Source of the DNA: Branchipolynoe longqiensis
Lineage: Eukaryota; Annelida; Polychaeta; Phyllodocida; Polynoidae
Assembly: GCA_030323885.1 (NCBI GenBank)
Contig: CM059198.1
Span: forward strand, 77,870,931-77,934,930
Direction: 5' to 3'
DNA length: 64,000 bases
Shown: positions 13,011 to 22,720 of the stretch, in pieces
Layout: each line of letters begins with the position of its first letter
Numbering within the stretch: the stretch's first letter is position 1
Program-made: the position numbers and the translations under genes
The notes under the pieces: model-generated
Databases searched by the model: none
Seen by the model: only the letters and a program-made list of their open reading frames with translations
What the model was told of the DNA's origin: nothing

Positions 13011-13340
13011 GGTTGCTGGAGTTTTACATCCTGGCAACATCTAAGGTCATATCGAGACGGGTACTGACTTGTGACAGTGCACACTCACGGTGACTTTATA
13101 GTGCTGTCCCACTTGGAGACCAGGCCACCAGCACCATGACCTGATACCCTACTCAGTCACATTATCCTGACACTGAGCCAACCAGTCCTTGCCCTATCCT
13201 ATTAATGCCAAGCACATGGCTAGGTTTAGTAGGAAGCGACAAGTATTCATTTATAAGTCATTGGTTTGACTTGACCAGGGTTCGAATCCCACAATCTACC
13301 AAAACCAGTCTGACGCACAACTTATTCGGCCATACCGTGT
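13011..13340 (-). mobile_element. SINE family A copy, near full length
   Basis: The minus strand starts with a tRNA-like head (ATGGCCGAATAAG-type box A, then GGGATTCGAACCCTGG-type box B) and then the body landmarks CACTATAAAGTCACC and GATGTTGCCAGGATGTAAAA. It is a tRNA-derived, Pol III-transcribed non-autonomous retroposon. Confidence 0.9.
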
Positions 13341-13534
13341 GGTCAGGTTGCCTTTATAATGAGGTACCGACTGGGTTGGTTCATGCATTTCTTCATCATC
13401 AAACAACAAAAGCATCGAATCAGATAATTTTGTTACAAAACAAACACCTGGTGATGGATGGATGTCAGCTTGGCAGAACAAATTAAACAAGACTTTTCAG
13501 AAAAAGATATTCCCATCATTAGCGATTCAGCAAA

Positions 13535-13890
13535 AAAAGATAACTGATGTTTCGATTCCACATAGGTCTACACCTTCGTTTTGATTTGTAATTGGTGTTT
13601 TGATTCCATGCACATCTTCGTACCCAAGCAAAATCAAATATGTAGGGTTTCATATTTGATTTGTAATTTGTGTTTTGATTGCAGGAGCAGCTTTAGTATA
13701 TTGATGCAACGAAAGCCTTGGGATTCTAATTTTGATTTGTAATTCGCATTTTGATTGCATGCGCATCTTTGGTATATTGAAGCAACAAAAGGCATGGGAT
13801 TCTAATTTTGATTTGTGATTTGATTGCAGGCGCATCTTCAGCATATTGAAGCAACATAAGACATAGGATTCCGATTTTAATTTGAGTTTT
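13535..13890 (+). repeat. Tandem repeat, ~83-bp unit, about 4 copies
   Basis: Units contain TTTGATTTGTAATT, TTTTGATTGCA and CATCTTCGGTATATTGAAGC-like segments and diverge from each other by several bases. Confidence 0.8.
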
Positions 13891-14130
13891 AGATTTAGAA
13901 TATTTCGTTACTAATGGCGTTTTCTCTGTTTTAGCGGGTTATGGAGTCAGGCCACTAGATCTACTCACATAGGTTAGTCCTGCGTGATGTAAGCGTGACT
14001 GGCACTGGGAGACACAGAGCTGTTTGTTGGTTAGTAGCAGTGTTGTGAAGGGTTCTGATTGGGGCAGTGACACTTGGGTGGTCGTTATAATCACATACAT
14101 TGCATCTCATTACGCCACACCTGCAGTCAC

Positions 14131-14375
14131 CATTGGCTGACTAACCACAATATTGACAGCCCATTGACTGACAAACCACAATATTGACAGCCCATTGGCT
14201 GACTAACCACAATATTGACAGCCCATTGGCTGACTAACCACAATATTGACAGCCCATTGACTGACTAACTCCAAAATTGACAACCCATTGCTGACTAATC
14301 CCAGAATTGACAGCTCATTGACTGACTAACCCTACAATTGACAGCACATTGGCTGATTAATTCCAAAGGTTACAA
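14131..14375 (+). repeat. 31-bp minisatellite, about 8 copies
   Basis: The unit contains CCCATTGGCTGACTAACCAC then AATATTGACAG. The 5' copies are near-identical and the last three are degenerate. Confidence 0.92.
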
Positions 14376-14566
14376 GCCATGTTGGTGTAACCAGTATAAG
14401 GGAAATGGTGGTAGGGTGTTGGGGGTGGTGAGGTGATGCTGGAGGATGTGTGGGGGAGGGGGTGGCACCGGGGGGAAAGGGGCATAATTATAATAGTAAA
14501 TAGCGGTGTAAACAAGTGGCAGAGTCAGCCTCACAAAAATGGGCCAATTGGTGGTTTATTTAAGAG

Positions 14567-14960
14567 GTCGGCATCGCAATTCTTAAAGTGTAGTGCATTT
14601 CTTTGTTTTATATTAAATTATCCTAGAAACAAAGGTTGTTGTATTTTCTCTAACTTTACATTCAGGATAAATTTAAGGACGTTGCAACACCTCTGTCAAT
14701 GCTAAACTATAAGTATGCCGATCGACGCCGACATCCAATGATCGACGCCGACAACTTTAACAGATGTCGGCATCGCAATTCTTAATGTGTTGTGCATTTC
14801 TTTGTTTTATATTAAATTATCCTAGAAACAAATAAGGTTGTTGTGTTTTCTCTACCTTTACATTCAGGATAAATTTAAGGACTTTCCAATAGCTCTGTCA
14901 ATGCTAAACTATAATTATACTGTTCAACGCCAACATCCAATGATCAATGCCGACAACTTC
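14567..14960 (+). repeat. 199-bp direct tandem duplication
   Basis: GTCGGCATCGCAATTCTTAA begins both copies (14567 and 14766). CTCTGTCAATGCTAAACTAT and CAACATCCAATGATCAATGC-type segments follow in the same order. No recognised function. Confidence 0.88.
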
Positions 14961-15203
14961 CCCAAATTGGCCTCTTTTCGTGATCCTGACTCGGCAACAC
15001 ACTTATCTGTTATGGGCAGGGTAAATGAATTCATAAAAAAAAGGAGAGACAAATGTGGAGGTGGTCTAGAGAAGCTACTTGTCGAACTGCCTGGTCAGTA
15101 GTTTGTGGAGGAGGGGGGTTGTTAATAGTGTCTGGGAGGTGTATGTGTTGGAGCCCAGGATGAGAGGGAGGCAGAAGAGGGAGGGAGGAAATAGAAGAGG
15201 TAT

Positions 15204-15520
15204 GGTTGGTTGGTTTGTTTGAGTTTTACATCCTGGCAACATCTAAGGTCTAATAGGATGGGTACTGACTTGTGACAGTGCGCACTCATGGGGATTTAAT
15301 AGTGCTGCCCCACTTGGAAATCACGCCACCAGCACCATGACCTGATCTCCCACTCAGTCACATTATCCTGACACTGCTAACCAGCACTTGCTCTATCCTA
15401 ATAATGCTGAGCGCCTGGCTAGGAAGTGATAAGTGTAAATTTTATAAGTCACTGGCTTGACTCGATGGGGAATTGAACTCCCGACCTTCCGCATGGGAGG
15501 CATGCGCTCTACCGGTGAAG
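15204..15520 (-). mobile_element. SINE family A copy
   Basis: On the minus strand the head (CCGGTAGAGCGCATGCC, GGTCGGGAGTTCAATTCCCC) precedes the family body and the tail-proximal TTGCCAGGATGTAAAACTC. The box B sequence is well kept. Confidence 0.9.
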
Positions 15521-15570
15521 GAAATCTCAATATTTGAACGATAGTGCTATAAGTATAACTCTACCAGCTA

Positions 15571-15712
15571 GGATTAAAGGAGGAGGTAGGAGAGGAGGAG
15601 GGGATGAGGAGGAGGTAGGGGAGGAGGAGTAGGTAGGGGAGGAGGAGGTAGGGGAGGAGGAGGGGAGGAGGAGGAGGTAGGGGAGGAGGTAGGGGAGGAG
15701 GCAGGGGAGGTT
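15571..15712 (+). repeat. Purine-rich GGAGGAGGTAGGGG minisatellite, left part
   Basis: It is a G-run-rich array with one strand almost purely purine, capable of G-quadruplex or triplex folding. It continues at 18571 beyond the LINE. Confidence 0.93.
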
Positions 15713-18570
15713 TGATTGATTGATTGGTGGTTGCTTTACGCCGTGTCGGCAGCATAGGCCATATTCACGGCGAGAAATGTTTGTTTTTTGTTCAAACCAT
15801 CGCTTTTACATGTAAAAGCAGACAATCAATTATGTGCCAATAGACACTCATTAAATTAGAAAGCTCACAATCATATATTTGTGGTCAAGGGAAACAAATT
15901 CCCATAGAAAAAGAAAAGTTTTATTAATAATTGATAGAATCCATTTAGTAAACTATATGAGGTGGTACAGTCCAGCTGCCCTCAAAAAGGCTAAAATGTT
16001 TTCCTGTTTTACTTTAGTAAAAAGGTCATGCATACTGCAGTGTAGAACTGTTGGCGCAGGGCAAAAAAATCAACGCAACTTAGTCAAATGTGTTTGAGTG
16101 TCAGTGGGGACTGACACCCAATACATTCAGGGGGAGGTTCCCCCTTGAGCAGAAAAGCATGTGTAAGCCACGAGTGGCCAATACGGCAGCGGCTAAGGAC
16201 CACTTGGTCCCGCCAACCTCCCGCATGAGTATGTGGTGGCTTTCCCACAGATGGTTCAATTTCTTTAAGTTTATTAATGTTTTCATCCCACTCATGTTGC
16301 CATTTGGATTTTATGTGGGTGGCTATTAGTGGTTTCAGATCAGAGTGAGGGATCAGACATGGTTCAAGATCACAGTTCAGGGCCTTCTTCGCAGCCCGAT
16401 TAGCTCGTTCGTTTCCTTGTATGCCAGCATGGCCAGGCACCCAGCACAGGTGGATATCATACCCGTCCGTTGTCAGTTGGTTCATTTTATAAATGACCGT
16501 TGCTAGAATAGGGTGATTCGTTTTCAGTCCAGCAACAGCCAGGAGGCAAGAGAACGAATCACTGTATATAACATAGTTAGTGTGGTTGGATACCTCGATA
16601 CACTCCAAAGCGAGAAGGAGTGCTCGGGCTTCTGCAGTGAAAATCGAGCTCTGATCGGGCAAACGTACACCAAATTTTTCCCGTTGGCAGACTGCCGCAG
16701 CAGCTACCCGGCTTTGGTCTTTCGAACCATCAGTGTATATGGAGAGGTGGTCTGCAAACTGGCCTTGAATCTCTGCATGCAGTCCTTGGTACTCGAGTGG
16801 ATGTGTCCCAGACTTCCTCAGTTCCGTGAGTCGGAGGATAACCGATGGCTTTCTCAACGACCACGGGGGATGTTCTGGGAGTTTGGCATCCTCCAACACG
16901 TCCAAATCCACGCCCAAGGCCTCCAAATGAGGTTTCATTCGTAGCCTCAGTGGCCGGATGTAATTTGGCCTGGCTTCATACCTGGATTCGTCATGTTGCT
17001 CGAATAGACAATTGTGTGCAGGATTCAATGCATTAGTTTTTATCTTGACTACATATTGCATGGCCAGTTTGATTCTCCTGTTGTTAAGTGATGGTTCATT
17101 GGCTTCGACATAAAGGCTCTGAACTGGTGAGGTGCGGAAGGCCCCAAGGGCCAGGCGCAGTCCCTGGTGGTGGATCGTGTCTAGCAGCCCAATATATGAT
17201 TTCCTTGCGGAACCATATACTATGCTGCCGTAATCCACTCGTGAACGAACCAAGGTTCTGTACACGGAGAGCAGAACATCTCTGTCCGCTCCCCACTCTG
17301 AGCTGGACAGCACCCTCAGAATATCCAGCGCTTTCAGGCATCTTGTTTTCAGGTACTTTATATGTGGCACAAAAGACAGTTTTGCGTCGAGAATGAGGCC
17401 CAGAAATTTGGTTTTCTCAACGACTTTAATGGGATCCCCATCCAGGGTCAGCTCCGGTTCCGCATGTATTCTACGCAGCAGGCAGAAGTGCATGCAGACT
17501 GTTTTGGTCTTGGAAAATTTGAAACCGTTCAGAACTGACCATCGATGGATCCCATTTATGCTTGGTTGTAGCTGTCTCTCTATGACATTCATGTTAGCAC
17601 CGCTGTAATATAAAACAAAGTCGTCCACGAAAAGACTACAGGAGACCCCCCGCTTTACAGCAGCAGCAATACCATTGACCTTGACCCCGAAAAGGGTCAC
17701 GGCCAGTATGCTGCCTTGAGGTACTCCTAGTTCCTGTGAGTGTAGACGGGAATAGGTAGTCTTGACACGGACGCGGAAATGCCTGAAGGCTAGAAAGTTC
17801 CTGATGAAAATTGGCAAGTGGCCACGAAGGCCAATCGCATGAAGATCCTCCATGATGCCATGCTGCCACGTTGTGTCATAGGCTTTTTCGAGGTCGAAAA
17901 AGACAGCCACAACGTGCTCCTTCTTAAGGAAAGCATCTCTTATGAAGGTCTCCATGCGCACCAAATGGTCGAGGGTGCTGCGGCCCCGTCTGAAGCCACA
18001 TTGAAGGTTGGACAGGTGGTGTCCTGACTCCAGTAGCCAGACGAGGCGGTTGTTTACCATGCGCTCCATGGTTTTACAGATGCAGCTTGTAAGGGCTATG
18101 GGACGATAGTTGTGGGCTTCACTCTGGTCTTTACCAGGTTTGGGAATCGGTATTACTGTCGCCTCCCGCCAAGAGGCGGGGACGACACCCGACTCCCAGA
18201 TGTTGTTGAAGAGTTGAAGCAACAGTCTCAGTGCATGTTCAGGGAGATGTTTAAAAAATTGATAATGAATTCCATCAGGTCCAACTGCTGTGTCATGCGA
18301 GCTTTCCAAAGAACACCTCAACTCACCCATACTGAATGGGGAGTTGTAGTGCTCCTCGCCATCGGAAGAAAAGTCCAAGAGCTTTTGCTCTTGGCGTTCC
18401 TTGACCACCAGAAAGCCCGGGAGGCAGTTTGCCAAAGACAAGTTTCCAGCAAAGGTGCGAGCCAATTGTTCACTTATTTCGTCGAGTGATGTGAGAATGG
18501 TGCCGTTGTGTTTCAAGTGCTGGACTACAGAAGAATCACCTCCCCTTCGTTTGATTCTCCTGATCATTGT
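15713..18570 (-). mobile_element. I/Jockey-group non-LTR retrotransposon (LINE), 5'-truncated
   Basis: It reads on the minus strand from a truncated 5' end at about 18570 (just inside the RT-bearing ORF) to a 3' tail of CAAT units at 15713-15730. The upstream apurinic-type endonuclease and any ORF1 are missing. The 3' UTR is about 370 bp. It interrupts a GGAGGAGGTAGGGG minisatellite present on both sides (15571-15712 and 18571-18975), so it is an insertion into that array. Any target-site duplication is hidden by the repeats. It lies in KCNQ intron 2 in the gene's sense orientation. Its frame is uninterrupted over 827 codons, suggesting a recent insertion. Confidence 0.93.
16084..18567 (-). 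CDS. LINE ORF2 fragment: reverse transcriptase plus RNase H
   Basis: It is an 827-residue open frame lacking its natural N-terminus; the Met at 18567 is just the first internal Met after the truncation. The RT domain (about residues 90-400) carries YRPIALTS (154-161), FFDLEKAYD (223-231), GVPQGSILA (281-289) and the catalytic FVDDF (313-317). The RNase H domain (about 607-735) carries TDGS (D613), TAEARALLLALE (E646), SDS (D670) and WVPGHAGIQGNERAN (709-723). The usual fourth metal-binding Asp is an Asn here (N723). A cysteine/histidine cluster (C805, C808, H826) closes the protein at LTLKHI, followed by TGA. RT followed by RNase H places it in the I/Jockey superfamily of LINEs (I, Nimb, Ingi and relatives). 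It copies its own RNA by target-primed reverse transcription; this copy cannot do so alone because the endonuclease is absent. Confidence 0.93.
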   Translation of the reverse strand: MIRRIKRRGGDSSVVQHLKHNGTILTSLDEISEQLARTFAGNLSLANCLPGFLVVKERQEQKLLDFSSDGEEHYNSPFSMGELRCSLESSHDTAVGPDGIHYQFFKHLPEHALRLLLQLFNNIWESGVVPASWREATVIPIPKPGKDQSEAHNYRPIALTSCICKTMERMVNNRLVWLLESGHHLSNLQCGFRRGRSTLDHLVRMETFIRDAFLKKEHVVAVFFDLEKAYDTTWQHGIMEDLHAIGLRGHLPIFIRNFLAFRHFRVRVKTTYSRLHSQELGVPQGSILAVTLFGVKVNGIAAAVKRGVSCSLFVDDFVLYYSGANMNVIERQLQPSINGIHRWSVLNGFKFSKTKTVCMHFCLLRRIHAEPELTLDGDPIKVVEKTKFLGLILDAKLSFVPHIKYLKTRCLKALDILRVLSSSEWGADRDVLLSVYRTLVRSRVDYGSIVYGSARKSYIGLLDTIHHQGLRLALGAFRTSPVQSLYVEANEPSLNNRRIKLAMQYVVKIKTNALNPAHNCLFEQHDESRYEARPNYIRPLRLRMKPHLEALGVDLDVLEDAKLPEHPPWSLRKPSVILRLTELRKSGTHPLEYQGLHAEIQGQFADHLSIYTDGSKDQSRVAAAAVCQREKFGVRLPDQSSIFTAEARALLLALECIEVSNHTNYVIYSDSFSCLLAVAGLKTNHPILATVIYKMNQLTTDGYDIHLCWVPGHAGIQGNERANRAAKKALNCDLEPCLIPHSDLKPLIATHIKSKWQHEWDENINKLKEIEPSVGKPPHTHAGGWRDQVVLSRCRIGHSWLTHAFLLKGEPPPECIGCQSPLTLKHI

Positions 18571-18975
18571 AGGAGGTAGGGGAGGAGGAGGTAGGGGAGG
18601 AGGAGGAGGTAGGGAGGAGGAGGGTGGTGGAGGTTGGGGGGAGGAGGATGAGGTAGGGGAGGGGGAAGGAAGTAGGGGAGAGGAGGGAGGTAGGCGTGGG
18701 GGAAGTAGGGTGGAGGAGGTAGGGGAGGGGGAGGAGGTTGGGGAGGAGGAGGTAGGGGAGGGGGAGGTACGGGAGGAGGTAGGGGAGGAGGAGGAGGTAG
18801 GGATTGGGGAGGTAGGGGAGGAGGAGGTAGGGGAGGAGGAGGTTGGGGAGGAGGAGGTAGGGGAGGGGGAGGTAGGGGAGGAGGTAGGGGAGGAGGGGGA
18901 GGTAGGGGAGGAGGAGGATGGGGAGGAAAAGGACGTAGAGGAGGAGGAGGTAGGGGAGAAGGGGAGGGGAGGATG
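18571..18975 (+). repeat. Purine-rich GGAGGAGGTAGGGG minisatellite, right part
   Basis: The same unit and strand as 15571-15712, separated from it by the LINE. The minus-strand leucine/proline-rich open frame across it is a repeat artefact. Confidence 0.93.
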
Positions 18976-19320
18976 AAGGAGGATGAAGGGGGAGAAGGGC
19001 GCTCTTTAGAATATGATTAATTAACAACAATTGTTCCCTCCCTGGGAACAAAGAATAAGTACAGAATAAATACTTTTTGGCCCTATATTCAAAGATGATA
19101 ATCTCTTCAGAGCTGATTGCTTTTTGCCTAGGTGGCAGGTGTTTTAGTGGTATACAATGTCATATAGCACGACCAGTGAATGCAGGCAGGCGTAGAGTAA
19201 GATGCAAGTAACCACAGAGAACCAACTATCATCGTCATATATACTGTTTCTAGGCAAGGTGAGCGATAATCGGGAGCCCTGCGGTGTGTGGAGGCACTAC
19301 ACCTACACCCTGACACTCAC

Positions 19321-19411
19321 CATGTAGAACAGCAACTTGCCCGTTATATCCTCAAAAATGGGGATGGTGGAAAAGACACTCAACACTAAGGAGAGGAATA
19401 CCATCATGAAC
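19321..19411 (-). CDS. KCNQ: KCNQ (Kv7) potassium channel, internal exon 2 (S1 segment)
   Basis: This exon encodes 30 complete codons plus one leading base from a split codon. The peptide runs FMMVFLSLVLSVFSTI and then IFEDITGKLLFYM, which is the end of transmembrane helix S1 and the S1-S2 loop of a KCNQ voltage-gated K+ channel; the LSVFSTI core is a family signature. On the minus strand it is preceded by a pyrimidine tract ending TTTCAG (AG at 19413-19412) with a TTAAC branch-like site upstream, and followed by GTGAGT (19320-19315). Its length (91 bp) and phase (starts on codon base 3, ends on a full codon) match KCNQ exon 2 as I know it in vertebrates. It joins in frame to the exon at 5362-5488. 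Channels of this family are tetrameric plasma-membrane K+ channels of slow voltage gating. I found no exon 1 upstream in this window. Confidence 0.93.
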
Positions 19412-19477
19412 CTGAAACAAAACCAACGCAGCGTTAAGCCTGACTAGCACCGAATGTAGGTCACGTTCAATGCCTCA

Positions 19478-20205
19478 AGCTGCACAATCCAATGATTTTA
19501 AGTTGATAATGGTTTTGAATTTCTACTATGAAATTCCATGGTTTTAAGTTGATAATGGTTTTGAATTTCTACCATATAATTCATTGGTTTTGAATTTCTA
19601 CCATATAATTCAATGTTTTTGAATTTCTGCTATATAATCCAATGGTTTTAAGTTGATAATGGTTTTGAATTTCTACCATATAATTCAATGGTTTTGAATT
19701 TCTGTCCTATAATCCCATGGTTTAAAGTTGATAATGGTTTTGAATTTCTACCATATAATCCCATGGTTTAAAGTTGATAATGGTTTTGAATTTCTACCAT
19801 ATAATCCCATGGTTTTAAGTTGGTAATGGTCTTGAATTTCTACCATATAATTCCATGGTTTTAAGTTGGTAATGGTTTAAAATTTCTAGCATATAATCCA
19901 ATGGTTTTAAGTTAATTAATTGATTTTGAATTTCTACCATATAATCGGATGGTTTTAAGTTGATAATAGTTTTGAATTTCTACCATATAATCCAATGGTT
20001 TTAAGTTGGTAATGTTTTGAATTTCTACCATATAATCCTACTGAGTTGCTACTGTATGAACCGATGGTTTAGAATTCCTACCATATCTTAGTTAGATAAA
20101 CATGTGAGGGTGATGAGTATAATCTTTAATAATTTAGTTTTAAGTAACTTCTATTGTGAAGGGTTAATTTAGGAGATATCTGAAGTGACCACAGATTCCA
20201 ACTTA
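19478..20205 (-). mobile_element. TTAA MITE copy carrying an internal minisatellite
   Basis: It begins with AGCTGCACAATCCAATGATT (a diverged MITE end) and ends with MITE interior sequence: AAGTAACTTCTATTGTGAAG and GGAGATATCTGAAGTG (20130-20190) match AAGTAACTTTTATTTTAAAT and GAGATATTTGAAGTG of other copies. About 590 bp of tandem repeats lie between. The remainder of the MITE is not recognisable before the LINE copy at 20271. Confidence 0.72.
19490..20085 (+). repeat. Minisatellite (~46-bp and shorter units) inside a MITE
   Basis: Units follow ATAATCCAATGGTTTTAAGT, then TGATAATGG, then TTTTGAATTTCTACCAT. The unit matches the MITE subterminal sequence CATAGTCCGATGGTTTTGAG followed by TTTCT, so it appears to be an expansion of it. 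Confidence 0.87.
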
Positions 20206-20262
20206 ATTGTAGTGTCCACAACTAAATGCCTCGGATCATTGTCTTCAGCTGTGAGAGGTTCT

Positions 20263-20270
20263 ATTAAATG
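20263..20270. repeat. LINE target-site duplication, left copy
   Basis: ATTAAATG immediately precedes the truncated LINE and is repeated at 20777-20784. Confidence 0.85.
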
Positions 20271-20776
20271 GTCCTTAGCCAAGTGGTCCTTAGCCGCTGC
20301 CGTGTTGGCCACTCGTGGCTTACACATGCTTTTCTGCTCAAGGGGGAACCTCCCCCTGAATGTATTGGGTTTCAGTCCCCACTGACACTCAAACACATTT
20401 GACTAAGTTACGTTGATTTTTTTGCCCTGCGCCAACGGTTCTACACTGCAGACAGTATGCATGACCTTTTTACTAAAGTAAAACAGGAAAACATTTTAGC
20501 CTTTTTGAGGCCAGCTGGACTGTACCACCTAATATAGTTTACTAAATAGATTCTATCAATTATTAATACAACTTTTCTTTTTCTATGGGAATTTGTTTCC
20601 CTTGACCACAAATATATGATTTTGAGCTTTCTAATTTAATGAGTGTCTATTGGAACATAATCGATTGTCTGCTTTTACATGTAAAAGCGATGGTTTGAAC
20701 AAAAAACAAACATTTCTCGCCGTGAATATGGCCTATGCTGCCGACACGGCGTAAAGCAACCACCAATCAATCAATC
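20271..20776 (+). mobile_element. Second, severely 5'-truncated copy of the same LINE
   Basis: From 20279 it matches the last ~120 coding bases and the full 3' UTR of the LINE at 15713-18570, in opposite orientation, ending in the same CAAT-repeat tail (20764-20776). It ends the ORF at the same KHI-TGA position. An extra GTCCTTAG at 20271-20278 duplicates sequence a few bases downstream, typical filler at a 5' junction. ATTAAATG flanks both sides as a target-site duplication. Confidence 0.93.
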
Positions 20777-20784
20777 ATTAAATG
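20777..20784. repeat. LINE target-site duplication, right copy
   Basis: ATTAAATG follows directly after the CAAT tail and matches 20263-20270. Confidence 0.85.
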
Positions 20785-20809
20785 TACCCAGTTTTCCTTC
20801 TATGCAGCC

Positions 20810-21166
20810 TTAAAGCTGCATAGTCCGGTGAATACATCAACTTTTCAAAACCAAACAATTATCTAGAATCGATTCGACATAATCTAACTGAGATACTGGT
20901 GCACTTATTAAACATGTGTTACCACATCCAAGGGAAGACTGGGGCAATTTAAGAGAATCTGTTACTGCAGAAGTCTATGGTGTCAGAGTTTTGGCGCGCG
21001 TGCATTAACTAAGTTAGCATCTTTGCACTTCAAATATCTTAAAAGTTAGCCATTTTATATCGAAGTTACTTCAAGCTAATGTGAGGTAGATTATAACGAT
21101 CAACCTAATATGGTTATCTCTGAAAATGACAGACCCGCCCAAAACCATCGGACTATGCAACTTTAA
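20810..21166 (+). mobile_element. TTAA MITE copy, full length
   Basis: TTAA flanks both ends (20810-20813, 21163-21166). The ends are AGCTGCATAGTCCGGTG and CCATCGGACTATGCAACT. Confidence 0.95.
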
Positions 21167-21177
21167 GTTGTTAATAT

Positions 21178-21260
21178 GTAAGGTCGATATGTAGTATCAC
21201 AACTAAACAAGTGTTTGGCTTAGGAAATGGTTTATGTTTCCATCGGACGATGCGGCTTTG
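21178..21260 (-). mobile_element. TTAA MITE terminal fragment
   Basis: GATATGTAGTATCA and TTTCCATCGGACGATGCGGC align with the right end of minus-oriented MITE copies. It lies 12 bp after a full copy in the opposite orientation. Confidence 0.7.
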
Positions 21261-21485
21261 AGGATTTAGACTGATTAGTCTTAGCACGGAAAGTAAGGCC
21301 TCGTTCTGTATCATTTATATATGATATTTAGAGTGAACAGTCTTAATTATTATTTTAGACCTATATAAATATATATATATATAGGTATATATATAAAGAG
21401 AGACAGATTGTTGGAAATATTCCCTGTCTTCTCTCACTTTAAATATTCAAACCAAAGTAAATTATTACAAATTTGGTATTTTCAA

Positions 21486-21660
21486 AAATTAACATTGTCT
21501 GTCCACCATTAAGGTTTAGAGTGGTGTAATTAATAATAAACATCATCTTTCCACCATTAAGGTTTAGGGTGGTCTAATCAATAATTAACATCGTTTGATC
21601 ACCATTAAGTTTTAGGGTGGTATAATCAATAATTAACATTGTCTGTCCACCCCAGGACTT
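21486..21660 (+). repeat. ~48-bp tandem repeat, about 3.5 copies
   Basis: Each unit contains GTCCACCATTAAGGTTTAGG then GTGGTATAATCAATAATTAA. Unique AT-rich sequence follows to 23243, with TA-rich microsatellites at 22290-22330 and 22580-22720. Confidence 0.85.
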
Positions 21661-22579
21661 AACGATCGTGGATGAATTTCAAACTAGACTTGGCCACTGT
21701 GTGGCCTCGTCCAGTTTCATATGAATCAACAATGGCTGTGTCATGTAACCCTAACGGTGGAAACATGTGGTTAAGTGTATTAATTCAAACTACAATATAT
21801 AGTGTTATAACATTGCATTATTCTGTAGGATTTCACAAATTAATGAGCCTATAGAATGTTGACAGTGTAAGCCTAGTACTACATTTCTGAAAGGAAACCA
21901 ACTCATCACCAGTTAATCAAATTGACTCACCTAGGCAGGTATTAAATCGGTTTGTTTTGTTAACACAAAGATGGGTGGTGTGTACATTCTTATTTTAAAA
22001 TATACTTCCTGAATCAGCAAGCCTTATTAAGATACTCACAAACATCTCGGCGCAAAAAACAATATATCAGCCAATATTCTTTTTTTACAGCACAGCGAAC
22101 TGGTCTATATGTATAGACCCAGATTGAGTGCAAAATACAGAGTATGGTTAGCACAGGTTATCATATAACCTTCTTAGGGAATATGCCTATTTTAAATTAA
22201 CAGTTAATTTGGGTTAGCCTTCTTTTGTTTGCCACAAACTTCTTAGGAACAACAAACACACATAAATATGAATAAAAGGTACATGAATAAATATATATAT
22301 ACATACATGCATACATGTATAAATATATACATGTGATGTATAAGCATTATGCGAGTATAAAGAGGTGGAAGGGAATTTATTATCATTAACCATTTATTGT
22401 CCATTATAACCAATTACTATTCACAATGTATTTGCTCCGATCCTTTCATCCTGGGATTGGTGGCGCCCTCAACGACTCAAACCCTAACTGCGGGCGTGAA
22501 CATTGTCACCCACACCCACACATTAGACATATGTACAGTACATAATACCTAGTCCTACATATACACAGATGGCATAAAT

Positions 22580-22720
22580 AATATATACATAGGCCTATAT
22601 ATACATATATATATATATTAAACAGGACTTAGCTGAATGCGTATTATATGTAGATTCTACTGTTTATTATAACTATATATATAATACATAATTTTAATAT
22701 ATATATGTATATATATAGCC
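22580..22720. repeat. TA-rich microsatellite tract
   Basis: Interrupted TATATA runs; nothing else is recognisable between 21661 and 23243 except a GC-richer patch at 22900-23170. Confidence 0.75.

Larger units (their letters stand above)
5489..19320 (-). other. KCNQ intron 2, complete (13,832 bp)
   Basis: It is bounded by the exon 2 donor (19320) and the exon 3 acceptor (5489). It holds the 6859-7745 inverted-repeat element, two MITEs, the 9700-10096 inverted repeat, several SINEs, a minisatellite split by a LINE, and tandem duplications. The stretches 5489-6858, 8114-8831, 9166-9699 and 10097-12929 show only AT-rich unique sequence, microsatellites and short repeat fragments. Confidence 0.9.

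Noticed and set aside
21924..21940. Third recursive-splice-like fusion on the minus strand (CCTAG joined to GTGAGT)
   Set aside because: The pyrimidine tract is weak and interrupted, unlike the two accepted sites.
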